Below, piece after piece: positions 1-8,657 of a stretch of 33,191 bases of DNA (within the stretch, counting starts at the first letter, position 1; the number at the start of each line of letters is the position of its first letter). The stretch spans positions 1-33,191 of the forward strand of contig CAMDQJ010000045.1 of NCBI GenBank assembly GCA_945905835.1. The letters run 5' to 3'. The notes under the pieces were generated by a model. That model was not told the origin of the DNA. It searched no databases and worked only from the letters and a program-made list of their open reading frames with translations. The position numbers were made by a program, and so were the translations under genes. This stretch comes from Asaia bogorensis (GTDB lineage: Bacteria > Pseudomonadota > Alphaproteobacteria > Reyranellales > Reyranellaceae).

Positions 1-485
1 GTCGTGACGGCGAAGGGTTTGGCCTTGCTGTTGCGGATCGTCGCCATCAGGGCGACGGCGGTGTCCATGATCACGCGGACTTCGCCCGCGACGAGAGCGT
101 TCACGGCGGCAGCGCTTCCGACATAAGGCACGTGCGCGATATCGAGCCCGGCGCGCAGCTTCAGCAATTCCATGGTGAGATGCTGGGTGCTGCCCTGGCC
201 CGGCGAGGCATAGACGAGCTTGCCCTGGACCATGGCGGGGATACCGCTGTTGCCGCCGTGGTTTTGCACCACGACATCCTGATTCCAGATCGCGGCAAGA
301 CGCCTGGCGACGATGCGGGCGATCACATCGACGGCTTGTCCCTGGGGAAACGGTACGATGAGATGCACGGGACGACTCGGCCAGCCGGAAGCGACAGCAT
401 CGCGAACGACCGCGGACGCCGCCATAGCGGCACCGGCACCCGCGATAAGCCGTAGCGCCGAGCGACGCCTGTGCCGAAAGGGCAC
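1..485 (-). pseudogene. Bug-type tricarboxylate transporter substrate-binding protein, internally deleted and cut by the window edge
   Basis: The minus strand encodes the N-terminal part of a Bug/TctC periplasmic binding protein; the C-terminus lies beyond base 1. A probable GTG start at 485 gives an arginine-rich Tat-like leader (HRRRSALRLIAGAGAAMA), then the family's first strand (RPVHLIVPFPQG). Compared with the intact Bug protein at 1534-2505, the reading frame jumps from NHGGNSGIP almost directly to GKLVYASPGQGSTQHLTME, so about 71 residues (about 213 bp) of domain 1 are missing while the frame stays open. The lost part normally holds the PDGY segment and the following strands, so ligand binding is unlikely. 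It could be a decaying paralogue or an assembly collapse. The start is uncertain: no ATG is in frame, and another GTG lies further upstream. Confidence 0.6.
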
Positions 486-568
486 CGGAGAAGGCCCCCA
501 ATTCGTTTCGTGTGACACTTTAACATGCTTGGCCGAAAATGGCTTGCCCGGAGGGAATCAGTTTCGAC

Positions 569-1075
569 ATGGCAGCTTCATCATTCTCGCCCCAGTTGCA
601 TCCGCACGGCGTCTCGATTGCTGCGCCGCAAGATGACGCCGATCTGGACGCGATCCGCTCGCTGTTCGCCGAGTATGCCGACTCGCTGGGTTTCTCCCTG
701 GACTACCAGGATTTCGCATCGGAGCTGGCCGGGCTTCCCGGCAAGTTCGCAGCCCCGTCCGGTGCGCTGCTGCTCGCCCGCGTCGAGGGCGCGCCTGCCG
801 GCGCGGTGGCGCTGCGGCCGCTCGAACCGGGCATCTGCTAAATGAAACGGCTTTACGTGCGGCCGGCGTTCAAGGGCCGTTCGCTCGGCCGCCTGCTCGC
901 CGAGGCGATCGTGGCGGAGGCGCGCGCCCGTAACTACCGGCGACTGCGTCTCGACACGGTGGCCGACCGCATACAGGCGGCGGTGGCGCTTTACCGCAAG
1001 ATGGGCTTCGTCGACATTCCGCCCTACTACGACAGCCCGATCCCGGGAACCGCCTACATGGAACTGGACCTGTGA
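569..1075 (+). pseudogene. GNAT family N-acetyltransferase interrupted by an in-frame TAA
   Basis: Two consecutive open stretches in the same frame (569-841 and 842-1075) together make one GNAT acetyltransferase of normal size, about 168 codons. The first half has the N-terminal helices (DADLDAIRSLFAEYADSLGF) and strands up to GAVALRPLEPGIC. The second half resumes with MKRLYVRPAFKGRSLGRLL, the acetyl-CoA pyrophosphate-binding loop and helix, and ends with ALYRKMGFVDIPPYY. The TAA at 839-841 (codon 91) sits where relatives usually have Glu, so a single GAA-to-TAA change would explain it. An ATG follows the stop immediately, so re-initiation is possible, but each half lacks part of the fold. 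The upstream ATG at 539 is an alternative start; 569 has a purine-rich GAGGGA about 12 bases upstream. The last four bases overlap the next gene. Confidence 0.75.
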
Positions 1076-1521
1076 ACGAACGCTATTTCGAAGACTTCAA
1101 GCTGGGCGACCGCTTCACCAGCGGCGGCATGACCTTCACCGAAGCCGGCATCATCGAATTCGCCCGCCAGTGGGATCCGCAGCCCTTCCATATCGACGCT
1201 GAGTTCTCCAAGAGCTGGACCTATGGTGGGCTGATCGCTTCGGGCCTCCACACCATGTGCGCGACCCTGCGGCTGTGGCTGGAGCTCGGCGTGCTCAAGC
1301 ACTGCAGCCTGGGCTCGCCCGGCCTCGGCGAAACCAAATTCCCGTGGCCGGTGCGGCCGGGCGACACGATCAAGGTGATCACCGAGGTCGTCGAGCTGCG
1401 CGCCTCGGCGTCCAAGCCCGACCGCGGCCTCTGCCGCATCAACCAGGTGACGGTGAACCAGCGCGGCGAGCCGGTGATGGAGCAGTCGACGTTGGTGTTT
1501 TTGAGGAAGCGGCCGTCATAG
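1072..1521 (+). CDS. MaoC family dehydratase
   Basis: A 149-residue single hot-dog domain of the MaoC type, acting as an (R)-specific enoyl-CoA hydratase or related acyl-thioester dehydratase in the cytosol. The sequence shows the opening FEDFKLGDRF, the EFARQWDPQPFHIDAE segment, which carries the catalytic Asp and His of the hydratase 2 motif, then YGGLIASGLHTMC on the central helix and PVRPGDTIKVITEV in the C-terminal sheet. The start is GTG at 1072, giving a GTGA overlap with the end of the disrupted acetyltransferase, which suggests translational coupling. The substrate cannot be told from sequence. The family call is firm. Confidence 0.92.
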   Translation: MNERYFEDFKLGDRFTSGGMTFTEAGIIEFARQWDPQPFHIDAEFSKSWTYGGLIASGLHTMCATLRLWLELGVLKHCSLGSPGLGETKFPWPVRPGDTIKVITEVVELRASASKPDRGLCRINQVTVNQRGEPVMEQSTLVFLRKRPS

Positions 1522-1533
1522 CTGGGGGCGCGA

Positions 1534-2505
1534 TCACGCCGGCAGCAGGTTGAGCTTGCGCAGCAACTCGCGCTCCTCCTCGAGCGTCTTGGCCATCGAC
1601 TCGCGATACGCCGGGCCGTCGAGCAGCAGCAGCGGCTGATCCAAGTTGTCGAGGAACTCGAGGTGCTTGGGCTCCTGCGCGGCGGCGCGGAAGGCGTCGG
1701 CCAGCACCTTGATCACGGCAGGGTCCATGCCCTTCGGCCCGATCACACCACCCGGCGAGTCGACGACGACGTCGATGCCGAGCTCATGCACGGCCGGCAC
1801 CTCGGGGAAGCGCTTGGCGCGGTTGGCGGTGAAGACCGCGAGCAGGCGCAATTTGCCGGCCGCCACCATCGGCGCCCAGCCCGAGGCTTCCGAGGCGAAG
1901 TCGATCTCGCCGCCCAAGAGGGCGCGCAACGTGTCGGCGGTGCCGCGATAAGGCGCGTGCGTCCAGGTCAAGCCGCCCTGCGCGATGGCGACACGCTCCA
2001 TGGCGAGATGCTGGGTCGAGCCGACGCCGAGCGTGCCCCAGTTCAGCTTGCCGGGATTGGCCTTGGCGTAGGCCAGGAGTTCGGGCAGCGTCTTCCACGG
2101 CGCCTCGCTGCGCACCACCACGCCCATGACGAAGCCGGTGATCTGCAGGATGTAGGAGAGGTCGTTGACCGGATGATAGGTCAGCGACTTGTTGAGCAGC
2201 GGCTGGCGCAGCACGCTCATGTGCATCTGGGAGATGACATAGCCGTCGGGCTTCTCGTTCTGCAGCGCCATCGCGCCCAGCACGCCTGACGCCCCCGACT
2301 TGTTCTCGACCACGATCTGCTGGCTGAGCTTCCTGGCCACTCCGTCGGCCAGGATACGAAAGCCGGCATCGGCCGGTCCGCCGGGTGCCCAGGGGATGAT
2401 CAGCCGGATCGGCCGCTCGGGGAATTTGCCCTGCGCCAGTGCGGGCACAGCGAGCGGAAAGGCAACGGCGCCGGCGAGCGCGGCGCGCCGTGTGAGGCGG
2501 ATCAT
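1534..2505 (-). CDS. Tripartite tricarboxylate transporter substrate-binding protein (Bug family)
   Basis: A 323-residue periplasmic solute receptor of the Bug/TctC family, which usually binds small carboxylates and related compounds. The N-terminus has a twin-arginine-like export signal (MIRLTRRAALAGAVAFPLAVPALAQG). Domain 1 starts with RPIRLIIPWAPGGPADAGFR, followed by the ENKSGASG and KPDGY loops, the GKLNWGTLGVGSTQHLAME ligand loop and HAPYRGTADTLRALLGGEID. The start at 2505 is preceded by AGGGAG about nine bases upstream. No membrane partners (TctA/TctB) are in the window, which is common for these orphan receptors. It is co-directional with the exported hypothetical protein 70 bp upstream. 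The ligand is unknown. Confidence 0.95.
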   Translation of the reverse strand: MIRLTRRAALAGAVAFPLAVPALAQGKFPERPIRLIIPWAPGGPADAGFRILADGVARKLSQQIVVENKSGASGVLGAMALQNEKPDGYVISQMHMSVLRQPLLNKSLTYHPVNDLSYILQITGFVMGVVVRSEAPWKTLPELLAYAKANPGKLNWGTLGVGSTQHLAMERVAIAQGGLTWTHAPYRGTADTLRALLGGEIDFASEASGWAPMVAAGKLRLLAVFTANRAKRFPEVPAVHELGIDVVVDSPGGVIGPKGMDPAVIKVLADAFRAAAQEPKHLEFLDNLDQPLLLLDGPAYRESMAKTLEEERELLRKLNLLPA

Positions 2506-2575
2506 GGTGCGGGGCTCCCTATCGGCCGAATACTGGCGGCGCGACTCGAGTGGAGCAAGCCCCGCGCCACCTCGC

Positions 2576-3094
2576 TCAGTCGTCGCTCGCGGCGCGGGAA
2601 ACAAAATCGTCGATGTGCTCGCCGATGCGCTCGCCGTCCTTGCGCACGTCGTACATGTTGATCCTGCCCTTTTCCAGCGTGCATTGCCGGCCGCCGGGAA
2701 AGACGACCACGAAATTCCAATGAGACCAAATGTCGAACTCGCGCTCCATAACCCGCTGGCTGCCGATGACCTCGAGGCGCTGGCCGTCGAAACGCGCGGC
2801 GACCCTGGTCCAGTCTTCCGATCGGCCGATCTTTTGGGAGAACACGCTCCCCGTCACCCACTGGCCGAACGACGGCACGGCGATCCCGGCATGCCCGGAG
2901 ACCTCGCCCTCATAGCCGAAGAACACCCGACTTGGCGTGATCCGCACCACGATCGGCTTTTGGTCGGTCCCCGTCAGAATGTACTTGCCGGTGTTGCCGG
3001 CCGGTTGGGCAAGCGTGCTCGCGCCGCCGAGCAGCACGGCCAGCGCCGCGGCAACTGCGTTGACCGCGGCAACCACCGCATTCGGTCGTGTCAT
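2576..3094 (-). CDS. Exported hypothetical protein
   Basis: A 172-residue protein that I do not recognise. Residues 1-30 form a signal peptide-like stretch ending near STLAQPA. The mature part is a small, probably beta-rich domain with several Trp and Phe residues (FGQWVTGSVFSQKIGRSEDW, REFDIWSHWNFVVVFPGG) and a single Cys in GGRQCTLEKG. It ends in an acidic tail. I chose the ATG at 3094; an upstream in-frame ATG at 3172 would put charged residues before the signal peptide. It sits between the Nudix gene and the Bug receptor on the same strand and may be co-transcribed with them. A periplasmic location is inferred. Confidence 0.7.
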   Translation of the reverse strand: MTRPNAVVAAVNAVAAALAVLLGGASTLAQPAGNTGKYILTGTDQKPIVVRITPSRVFFGYEGEVSGHAGIAVPSFGQWVTGSVFSQKIGRSEDWTRVAARFDGQRLEVIGSQRVMEREFDIWSHWNFVVVFPGGRQCTLEKGRINMYDVRKDGERIGEHIDDFVSRAASDD

Positions 3095-3203
3095 ATGAGT
3101 CTCCCACGGACCCAGTCGGGCCACGGGCGGGCGCGGAGACAAGCGCTTCGCGTCGTCCTTCGCTGCGCTCAAGGGCGGGGGTTACCCGACCAAGACGACA
3201 GCG

Positions 3204-3833
3204 CTATCTCCAGGCAAACACCGGCTGCTCGAAATGGTCGACCCGCGTGTCGCGGCCGGCCAGCGCCACTTCGCGGAACTGGTAGAGCACCGCCGCCGTC
3301 GGTGCATTCACCGTCGCCACCGGCAGCGGCAGGCGGATGATCGGGCGGTCGGATTCCTCGATCGCCACGATCTCCGGCGAGCCCTCGCGAAAGAGCTCGG
3401 CGCAGCCGATGCGATAGGCCGCGGCCACCTCGGCGGGATTGGGCGTCATTTCGACGCTCGCCGGCAGCCACATCACCACGGGCGCGATGAGATAGCCCGA
3501 GCGCGTCGGATAATCGTCGAGTGCGCCCAGGATATCGTCGGGCGAGGCGATGACACCCAGCTCCTCCTCGAGCTCGCGCAGCGCCGTCTGCTCGATGGTC
3601 TCGCCGGGATCGACGCGGCCGCCGGGCAGCGCCCACTGCCCGCCATGCGCCCGCAGCCGGGGCGTGCGCTTGGTCAGCAGGAAGGCCGCTTCGCCCGGAA
3701 CCTCGGCTTCGACCACCACGACGGCGACCGCGGCGCGCTTGAGCGCGCCCGCCTCGGTGCCGCGGCGCAGATCGAAGCGGCGGAGGTTTTTCTCGATGGC
3801 GGTGCGCAGCGACGCGTCGAACGGAAAGTTCAT
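3204..3833 (-). CDS. Nudix hydrolase, CoA pyrophosphatase-like
   Basis: A 209-residue Nudix protein. The full Nudix box is present at about residues 72-94 (GGRVDPGETIEQTALRELEE followed by ELGV), with the metal-binding RE..EE glutamates intact. Just before it, LLTKRTPRLRAHGGQWALPG resembles the LLTxR...GxxxxPGG extension of the NudL/YeaB coenzyme A pyrophosphatase branch, so a CoA or nucleoside-diphosphate-linked substrate is likely but unproven. The ATG at 3833 overlaps the upstream methyltransferase stop as TGATG, so translation is probably coupled. An in-frame GTG directly before it is an alternative start. The C-terminal 80 residues are a less conserved extension. Cytosolic. Confidence 0.88.
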   Translation of the reverse strand: MNFPFDASLRTAIEKNLRRFDLRRGTEAGALKRAAVAVVVVEAEVPGEAAFLLTKRTPRLRAHGGQWALPGGRVDPGETIEQTALRELEEELGVIASPDDILGALDDYPTRSGYLIAPVVMWLPASVEMTPNPAEVAAAYRIGCAELFREGSPEIVAIEESDRPIIRLPLPVATVNAPTAAVLYQFREVALAGRDTRVDHFEQPVFAWR

Positions 3834-4450
3834 CACGTCGCGCGTTCGCGGAAGGTCCAGACGACGGCGGGCGGCACGTTGCGCCAGATGCGCGGACCGT
3901 GCGCCGCGACGAGGTCCAGACCGTCGCGCAGCTCGCGCGGCACGGGCGGCGTCAGCCCGTAGGTGAACTGCACCAGCGCCGCGCCCTTGGGCAAGGCTGC
4001 GAAGGTGCCGCGCACGATGCCGTCGACGATCGCCGCCGGCAGCGAGAGCAGCGGCAGGCTGGAGACGACGGCAGCGACCGTCGAGATATTCGCGGCCCGC
4101 AGCAGATCGGGCAGATGCGCGGCATCGCCTTCAAGGATTTTCGGACCGGGGAAACGCTTGTGCAGAAAGGCCGCAAGCTCGCGGTCGCGCTCGACCAAAG
4201 CCAACCTGTCCCTAGCGATGCCGACGGCCAGCAGCGCGTGCGTGACGACGCCGGTGCCGGCACCGAGCTCGACGACGCAGCCCGGCTGGCCCTCTATGGC
4301 CTCGAGCGTGCTGCACGCCATGGCTTCGGTGAGAAACCGGCCGCTCGGCACGACAGCGCCCATCGCGAAAGGCCGGCGCAGCCACCGTTTGAGGAAAAGG
4401 GCCGTACCGGCACGCGAATCGACGCCGCGACGAGGCTCGAAGGCTGCCAT
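3833..4450 (-). CDS. Class I SAM-dependent methyltransferase, phospholipid N-methyltransferase-like
   Basis: A 205-residue Rossmann methyltransferase. Motif I is clear at residues 59-67 (VVELGAGTG), followed by an acidic loop (LALVERDRELAAFL) and the motif II region ILEGDAAHLPDLL. The N-terminal FAMGAVVPSGRFLTEAMA matches the pattern seen in Rhodobacter-type PmtA phospholipid N-methyltransferases and in rRNA dimethylase-like relatives. Phosphatidylethanolamine methylation is a reasonable guess, but a different small-molecule acceptor cannot be excluded. It lies 56 bp after the GH17-GT2 gene and overlaps the Nudix gene, all on the minus strand, so these may form one envelope-related transcript. 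Confidence 0.8.
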   Translation of the reverse strand: MAAFEPRRGVDSRAGTALFLKRWLRRPFAMGAVVPSGRFLTEAMACSTLEAIEGQPGCVVELGAGTGVVTHALLAVGIARDRLALVERDRELAAFLHKRFPGPKILEGDAAHLPDLLRAANISTVAAVVSSLPLLSLPAAIVDGIVRGTFAALPKGAALVQFTYGLTPPVPRELRDGLDLVAAHGPRIWRNVPPAVVWTFRERAT

Positions 4451-4506
4451 GTCGGCAAGGCTATATCAGAGCCGGCGGTCCGGTCTAAGGGGGATTCGGG
4501 TCGGAT

Positions 4507-7305
4507 CTATTGCGCGGGCTGCATTGCGGACCCGGCGAGGGCCGGCGCCGGCTGGACGGCCTGCTCGAACGGCGCACGGGCATGGCGCATTTGTTCCAGC
4601 GCATTGATCATCGAGACATAGACCGCCGCCACGAACGGCAGCGACTGCACCAGCATGAAAACTGCCCACAGGCGCGCTTCGGGGTCGAGCACGCCGTTCC
4701 TGAACCACAGCAGCGCCGCCATCGACCACAGCAGGACTGCAAGCGCCGCCTCGCCGCGCGCCATGCCGAGCGCCATGCCGAGGGTCGCGCGCTCGTCCAT
4801 CTTGGGCGTGCGCATGAAGGGCAGACGGCTGGTGCACAGGCCGTAGATCACCGCACGGCCGACCGTATAGGTGAGCGCCAGTCCCGCCAGCGAGGCGCCG
4901 ACGCTCTGGCGGAACGTGCACTTCACGCGAGAGGCATAGAGGCCGAACGAATAGATCAGCTTGAAGACGAAGATGCCGATGGTCGGCGCGATGAACTCGG
5001 CCGGCGGCAGGCCGACCGGCTTGATGCCGAACAACGGCGGCACCAGCACGCCCAGCGCCCAGGCCAGGCCCGCCCAGGTGAAAATGAGGTTCAGCGCATC
5101 GGCGAACCATGGCAGCCAGCCGGTGATGAAATGGTACTTCTGCCAGAAGGTGAGCTTGGTGCGGTTGGTCAGCATGCTGCCGGCATGCGCCTTCATGATC
5201 TGCATGGCGCCGTAGGCCCAGCGGAAGCGCTGCTTCTTGTAGCCGGAGAAATGATCCGGCGTCAGGCCGTGGCCGAAGCGCTCGCGGCTGTACATGGCGC
5301 CGTAACCCTTCTGCATCAGGCGCAGGCCGAACTCGGTGTCCTCGGTGATGCACCAGGTCGCCCAGCCGCCGAGATCCTGCATCAGGTCGCGGCGCATCAG
5401 CGTCATGGTGCCGTGCTCGATGATGGCGTCGTATTCGTTGCGCAGGCACATGCCGATGTCGAAGAAGCCGGCATATTCCCAGTTGAGCATTTCCTTGAAG
5501 CGGTCGCCCTTCCAGTCGCGATGGTCCTGCGGCGCCTGGACATAGCCGATCTTGGGATCGTCGAAATGCGGCACCAGCGCCTTCAGCCAGTCCGGCCTCA
5601 CGACATAGTCGCTGTCGATGACGCCGATCACGCGGGCGTCGGGCGCGGTCTGCTGCAGCACGTAGTTCAAGGCGCCGGCCTTGAAGCCCTTCATGACGTC
5701 GAAATGGAAGAAGCGGAAGCGGTCGCCGAGCGACGCGCAGTAATCCTGCACCGGCCGCCATACCGCGGGATCCTTGGTGTTGTTGTCGATGATGATGACT
5801 TCGAAGTCGGGATAGTCGAGGGCGGCGAGCGATTCGATGGTCTGGATCACCATCGCCGGCGGCTCGTTGCAGATCGCGACATGGATCGAGACCTTGGGCC
5901 AGACGCGATCGGCGCGCTGACGCGTCGCGATCTCGGCGGCCGGCAGCGCCTCGCGCGTCCAGCGGCGGCGCCAGATCGTCTCGACCATCTCGAGCGCCTG
6001 CGCCAGCGCCATGGTGAGGCTGATGGCGAGCAGGAACATCAGCACCGCCCAGCCGACGATCTCGAAGGTGAGCATGTAGCTGCCGGCGGCGATCGACGTG
6101 GCGTAGACGACGGCGCTGGTCGAAAGTGCTGCGAAAGCGCAGAACGCCAGCTGCCCCACGATCCCGATGTCGCGCCAGCGCCACAGGAACAGCAGCATCA
6201 GCGGCAGGGCGGCGCCGAGCGAGAACAGCGCGCAGTTCTTCCATTGCGGGAAGCGCTCGATCGGACCCTTCCAGTCGAATTTCTGCTGCCGGTCGGCATT
6301 CCACAGACCCCAGTAGCCGCCGGCCTTGCCCTCGAGGTCGTAGGACTTCCAGGGCTGGTCGACGGCCTCGACCACGAAGAAGGAGATGTTCTGCGTGCCG
6401 AGCCACACCACGGCGTCGCGGATGTTCTTGGCCTGCTCGGCGGGCGTGGCGCGCTTGATCATGCCGCTGCCCGGGCTGCGCCGCGAGGCGCCGTTCGACG
6501 GCCAGCCGATTTCGGTGACGATGATGTTCTTGTTGGGATAGGCATCGCGCAGCATCTTGATGCGGCTCTTGAGGTAGTCGAGCGGCGCCTCGTCCGACTT
6601 CTCGTCCCAGTACGGCAGGATGTGGACCGCGAGATAGTCGACCTCGCGCGCCAGCTCGGGATAGTGCAGCCAGACGTGCCACGGCTCGGCGGTGCTGACC
6701 GGCACCTTGACGTTGCGCTTGACGCTGCGGATCTCGCGGATGAGCTGCGCCGGGCTGGTGGCGTTGGGATCGCGCAGGTCCTTCTGGCTGTCCCAGCGCA
6801 GGATGTTCTCGTTGCCGACCAGCACGCGCTCGATGCTGGGGTTCTGGTTGGCCATGCGGATCAGCGCGCGGGTTTCCTCGGCGTTGACCTCGGAGGCCTC
6901 GCGGCCGAACTGCAGCCTGGCCTCGTTGACGCTGTAGATCCACGCGCCGGGAACGAGCTTGAGGCCGTTGAGCCGGGCGATCTCGGGCATGATCTCGCCG
7001 CCGTCGCTGGTGCGGTAGGTCCTGACATACTTGGTCTTGCCGGCGAGCATGGCGAAGTCGCGCTCGATCTGCTCGCGCCGCGGCTTGATCGGCGGCGCCG
7101 TCTCATCGCTGATGGCGGTGCGCAGGAAGCTGAAGACGCCGCTCGCCTTGGCCTCGATCGGGTCCTGGTCCTTGCCCCATGGCGCATAGGTCACGCCATG
7201 CAGCGGCGATGCCATGTCGGGCGCGTCGATGCGGCCGTCGAGCATGCGCCAGCCGAACAGCGTCGCCGCAACGGTAACCAGAAGAACCAACGACAGACGA
7301 ATCAT
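4507..7305 (-). CDS. GH17-GT2 membrane glycosyltransferase (NdvB-like beta-glucan synthase)
   Basis: A 932-residue fusion protein. After an N-terminal membrane anchor (residues 2-18) comes a periplasmic GH17 domain (about 35-345) with both catalytic glutamates: E166 in VGNENILR and E265 in IIVTEIGWPSNG. Membrane helices around 360-440 lead into a cytoplasmic processive GT2 domain with D507 (IIIDNNTKD), the DSD motif 564-566, TED 654-656 and QRFRW 692-696. More membrane helices follow at about 725-905. This GH17+GT2 order is that of Bradyrhizobium and Pseudomonas NdvB, which make cyclic beta-1,3-linked glucans, so a periplasmic or secreted beta-glucan is the likely product. The start at 7305 begins the membrane anchor; its ribosome-binding site is weak (CGGAG about 15 bases upstream). 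Confidence 0.92.
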   Translation of the reverse strand: MIRLSLVLLVTVAATLFGWRMLDGRIDAPDMASPLHGVTYAPWGKDQDPIEAKASGVFSFLRTAISDETAPPIKPRREQIERDFAMLAGKTKYVRTYRTSDGGEIMPEIARLNGLKLVPGAWIYSVNEARLQFGREASEVNAEETRALIRMANQNPSIERVLVGNENILRWDSQKDLRDPNATSPAQLIREIRSVKRNVKVPVSTAEPWHVWLHYPELAREVDYLAVHILPYWDEKSDEAPLDYLKSRIKMLRDAYPNKNIIVTEIGWPSNGASRRSPGSGMIKRATPAEQAKNIRDAVVWLGTQNISFFVVEAVDQPWKSYDLEGKAGGYWGLWNADRQQKFDWKGPIERFPQWKNCALFSLGAALPLMLLFLWRWRDIGIVGQLAFCAFAALSTSAVVYATSIAAGSYMLTFEIVGWAVLMFLLAISLTMALAQALEMVETIWRRRWTREALPAAEIATRQRADRVWPKVSIHVAICNEPPAMVIQTIESLAALDYPDFEVIIIDNNTKDPAVWRPVQDYCASLGDRFRFFHFDVMKGFKAGALNYVLQQTAPDARVIGVIDSDYVVRPDWLKALVPHFDDPKIGYVQAPQDHRDWKGDRFKEMLNWEYAGFFDIGMCLRNEYDAIIEHGTMTLMRRDLMQDLGGWATWCITEDTEFGLRLMQKGYGAMYSRERFGHGLTPDHFSGYKKQRFRWAYGAMQIMKAHAGSMLTNRTKLTFWQKYHFITGWLPWFADALNLIFTWAGLAWALGVLVPPLFGIKPVGLPPAEFIAPTIGIFVFKLIYSFGLYASRVKCTFRQSVGASLAGLALTYTVGRAVIYGLCTSRLPFMRTPKMDERATLGMALGMARGEAALAVLLWSMAALLWFRNGVLDPEARLWAVFMLVQSLPFVAAVYVSMINALEQMRHARAPFEQAVQPAPALAGSAMQPAQ

Positions 7306-7635
7306 GCAGGGACGATCGCTCCGGCGGACCGCCGGTGGTGCAAGCTCGCGTTCGGGATCGCGGTCGCAAGCCTCCTGCGGACAAGACTGTCGACACAAGG
7401 ACCGTGCCGGATCGACTCAAAAGCCGCGAGCCGAAAACCACGCAGTGCGGTGGACCTCTTAGAGGTTGCCTTGCGCCTGGTTTCCTCGTTTCCGACCCTT
7501 CGGAGACGATGCGGCGACCGGCGCGATCTATACCGGGGCGCCTGGTGTCCGACAAGGGAGCGCGGGCGATGATGGCCAAAATGCCCAAATCTCCACTGGC
7601 CTCCCCGGCCCCCCTTCGTCAAAAACCATTCATCG
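7306..7635. other. 330-bp intergenic region between divergent genes
   Basis: This gap separates the starts of the GH17-GT2 gene and the alpha/beta hydrolase gene and must carry promoters for both. I see no convincing -35/-10 pair, no strong palindrome and no RNA gene. Open frames crossing it on both strands have low-complexity, Arg-rich translations without recognisable domains, and I do not believe them. The segment from about 7585 to 7635 is less GC-rich than the rest and lies just upstream of the hydrolase start, so a plus-strand promoter there is possible. Confidence 0.5.
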
Positions 7636-8619
7636 ATGATCAGTACCGACCCGGCGGCGGCGCCGGCCTCCGTTCCCGACCAGCTCGCGGCCAGCCATCG
7701 GCTGGCCGACCGCTATGGCTTCATCGAAGCAGCCAGTACCGCAGGACCAAGGGTGTGCCTGCGCTTTGCCACCTGGAACACCTCGGGAACCCGGCGGGGT
7801 ACGGCCGTCGTTCTGGCCGGCCGCGGCGAGTTCATCGAGAAATACGCCACCGAATTGATGGGCGAGCTGCTCGACCGCGGGTTTGACGTGCAGGCCATGG
7901 ACTGGCGGGGCCAGGGCCTGTCGGATCGTTTGCTGTCGGATCGTCACAAGGGCCACATCGACGATTTCGCGACCTACGTGGCCGACCTCAAGCTGTTCCT
8001 CGACAGGGTCGTGGCGCCGCAGGCCTCCGGCCCGGTGATTTGTATCAGCCACTCCATGGGCGGCCACACGGTGCTGCGTTACCTGGCCGAGCACGGCAAC
8101 GGGCCCCTGGCGGCCGCACTGATGACCGCACCGATGAACGGCCTGGTGCGCGAGTCGATCCTGCGCATCGCCTTGGCGCTGCTGCCCGAGCGGCCGTCGA
8201 TCGAGACGCGCTATCTCTACGGCAGCGGCCCCTTCACGCTGATCGGCCGCGAGTTCGCCATCAATCGCCTGACCCATGACGAGCGGCGCTTTCGTTTCAC
8301 CGACCAATGGTTCGCCGCCGATCCACGCCTGACGCTGGGCGGCCCGACCACCGGCTGGGCGCGCCAGGCGATGCGCTCGATGACGCTTGCGAGACAACGC
8401 GGCTATCTCGAACGCATCGAGCTGCCGGTGATGGTGCTGAGCGCCGGCCAGGACCGCCTGGTCGATCGGGCGACCCATCCGCTGACGGTGGCGCGGCTGA
8501 AACGCGGCGAGCTGGTGATGCTGCCCGACTCGCGGCACGAGATCATGATGGAGACCGATGCCATCCGCGGCCGTTTCTGGGAGGCGTTCGACCGGCTGGC
8601 GAAAAGCCTCGGTGTGTGA
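7636..8619 (+). CDS. Alpha/beta hydrolase (serine aminopeptidase S33 / lysophospholipase-like)
   Basis: A 327-residue alpha/beta hydrolase similar to monoacylglycerol lipase and lysophospholipase L2 (PldB). The catalytic triad is readable: the nucleophile S140 in SHSMGG, D273 in SAGQDRLVD and H301 in DSRHEIMME. The oxyanion segment AGRGEFIEKY and the DWRGQGLS loop are typical of the S33 hydrolase group. There is no signal peptide, so it is probably cytosolic or membrane-associated, hydrolysing an acyl ester of a lipid. It is the first gene of a plus-strand run with the TauE/SafE transporter and the phosphatase. The exact substrate is unknown. Confidence 0.9.
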   Translation: MISTDPAAAPASVPDQLAASHRLADRYGFIEAASTAGPRVCLRFATWNTSGTRRGTAVVLAGRGEFIEKYATELMGELLDRGFDVQAMDWRGQGLSDRLLSDRHKGHIDDFATYVADLKLFLDRVVAPQASGPVICISHSMGGHTVLRYLAEHGNGPLAAALMTAPMNGLVRESILRIALALLPERPSIETRYLYGSGPFTLIGREFAINRLTHDERRFRFTDQWFAADPRLTLGGPTTGWARQAMRSMTLARQRGYLERIELPVMVLSAGQDRLVDRATHPLTVARLKRGELVMLPDSRHEIMMETDAIRGRFWEAFDRLAKSLGV

Positions 8620-8657
8620 AGAAGCCGGGCGCATGAAGAAGAAAGAATGAAGAGGAA

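Noticed and set aside
4466-7572. Very long open frames overlapping the GH17-GT2 gene on both strands (over 1000 codons on the plus strand)
   Set aside because: Their translations are Arg/Ala/His/Asp-rich without domains, and they lie over a gene with complete catalytic motifs. High GC at third positions keeps antisense frames open.
7302-7622. Minus-strand open frame of 106 codons in the intergenic region before the alpha/beta hydrolase gene
   Set aside because: It overlaps the start of the GH17-GT2 gene, has an Arg-rich low-complexity translation and no ribosome-binding site.
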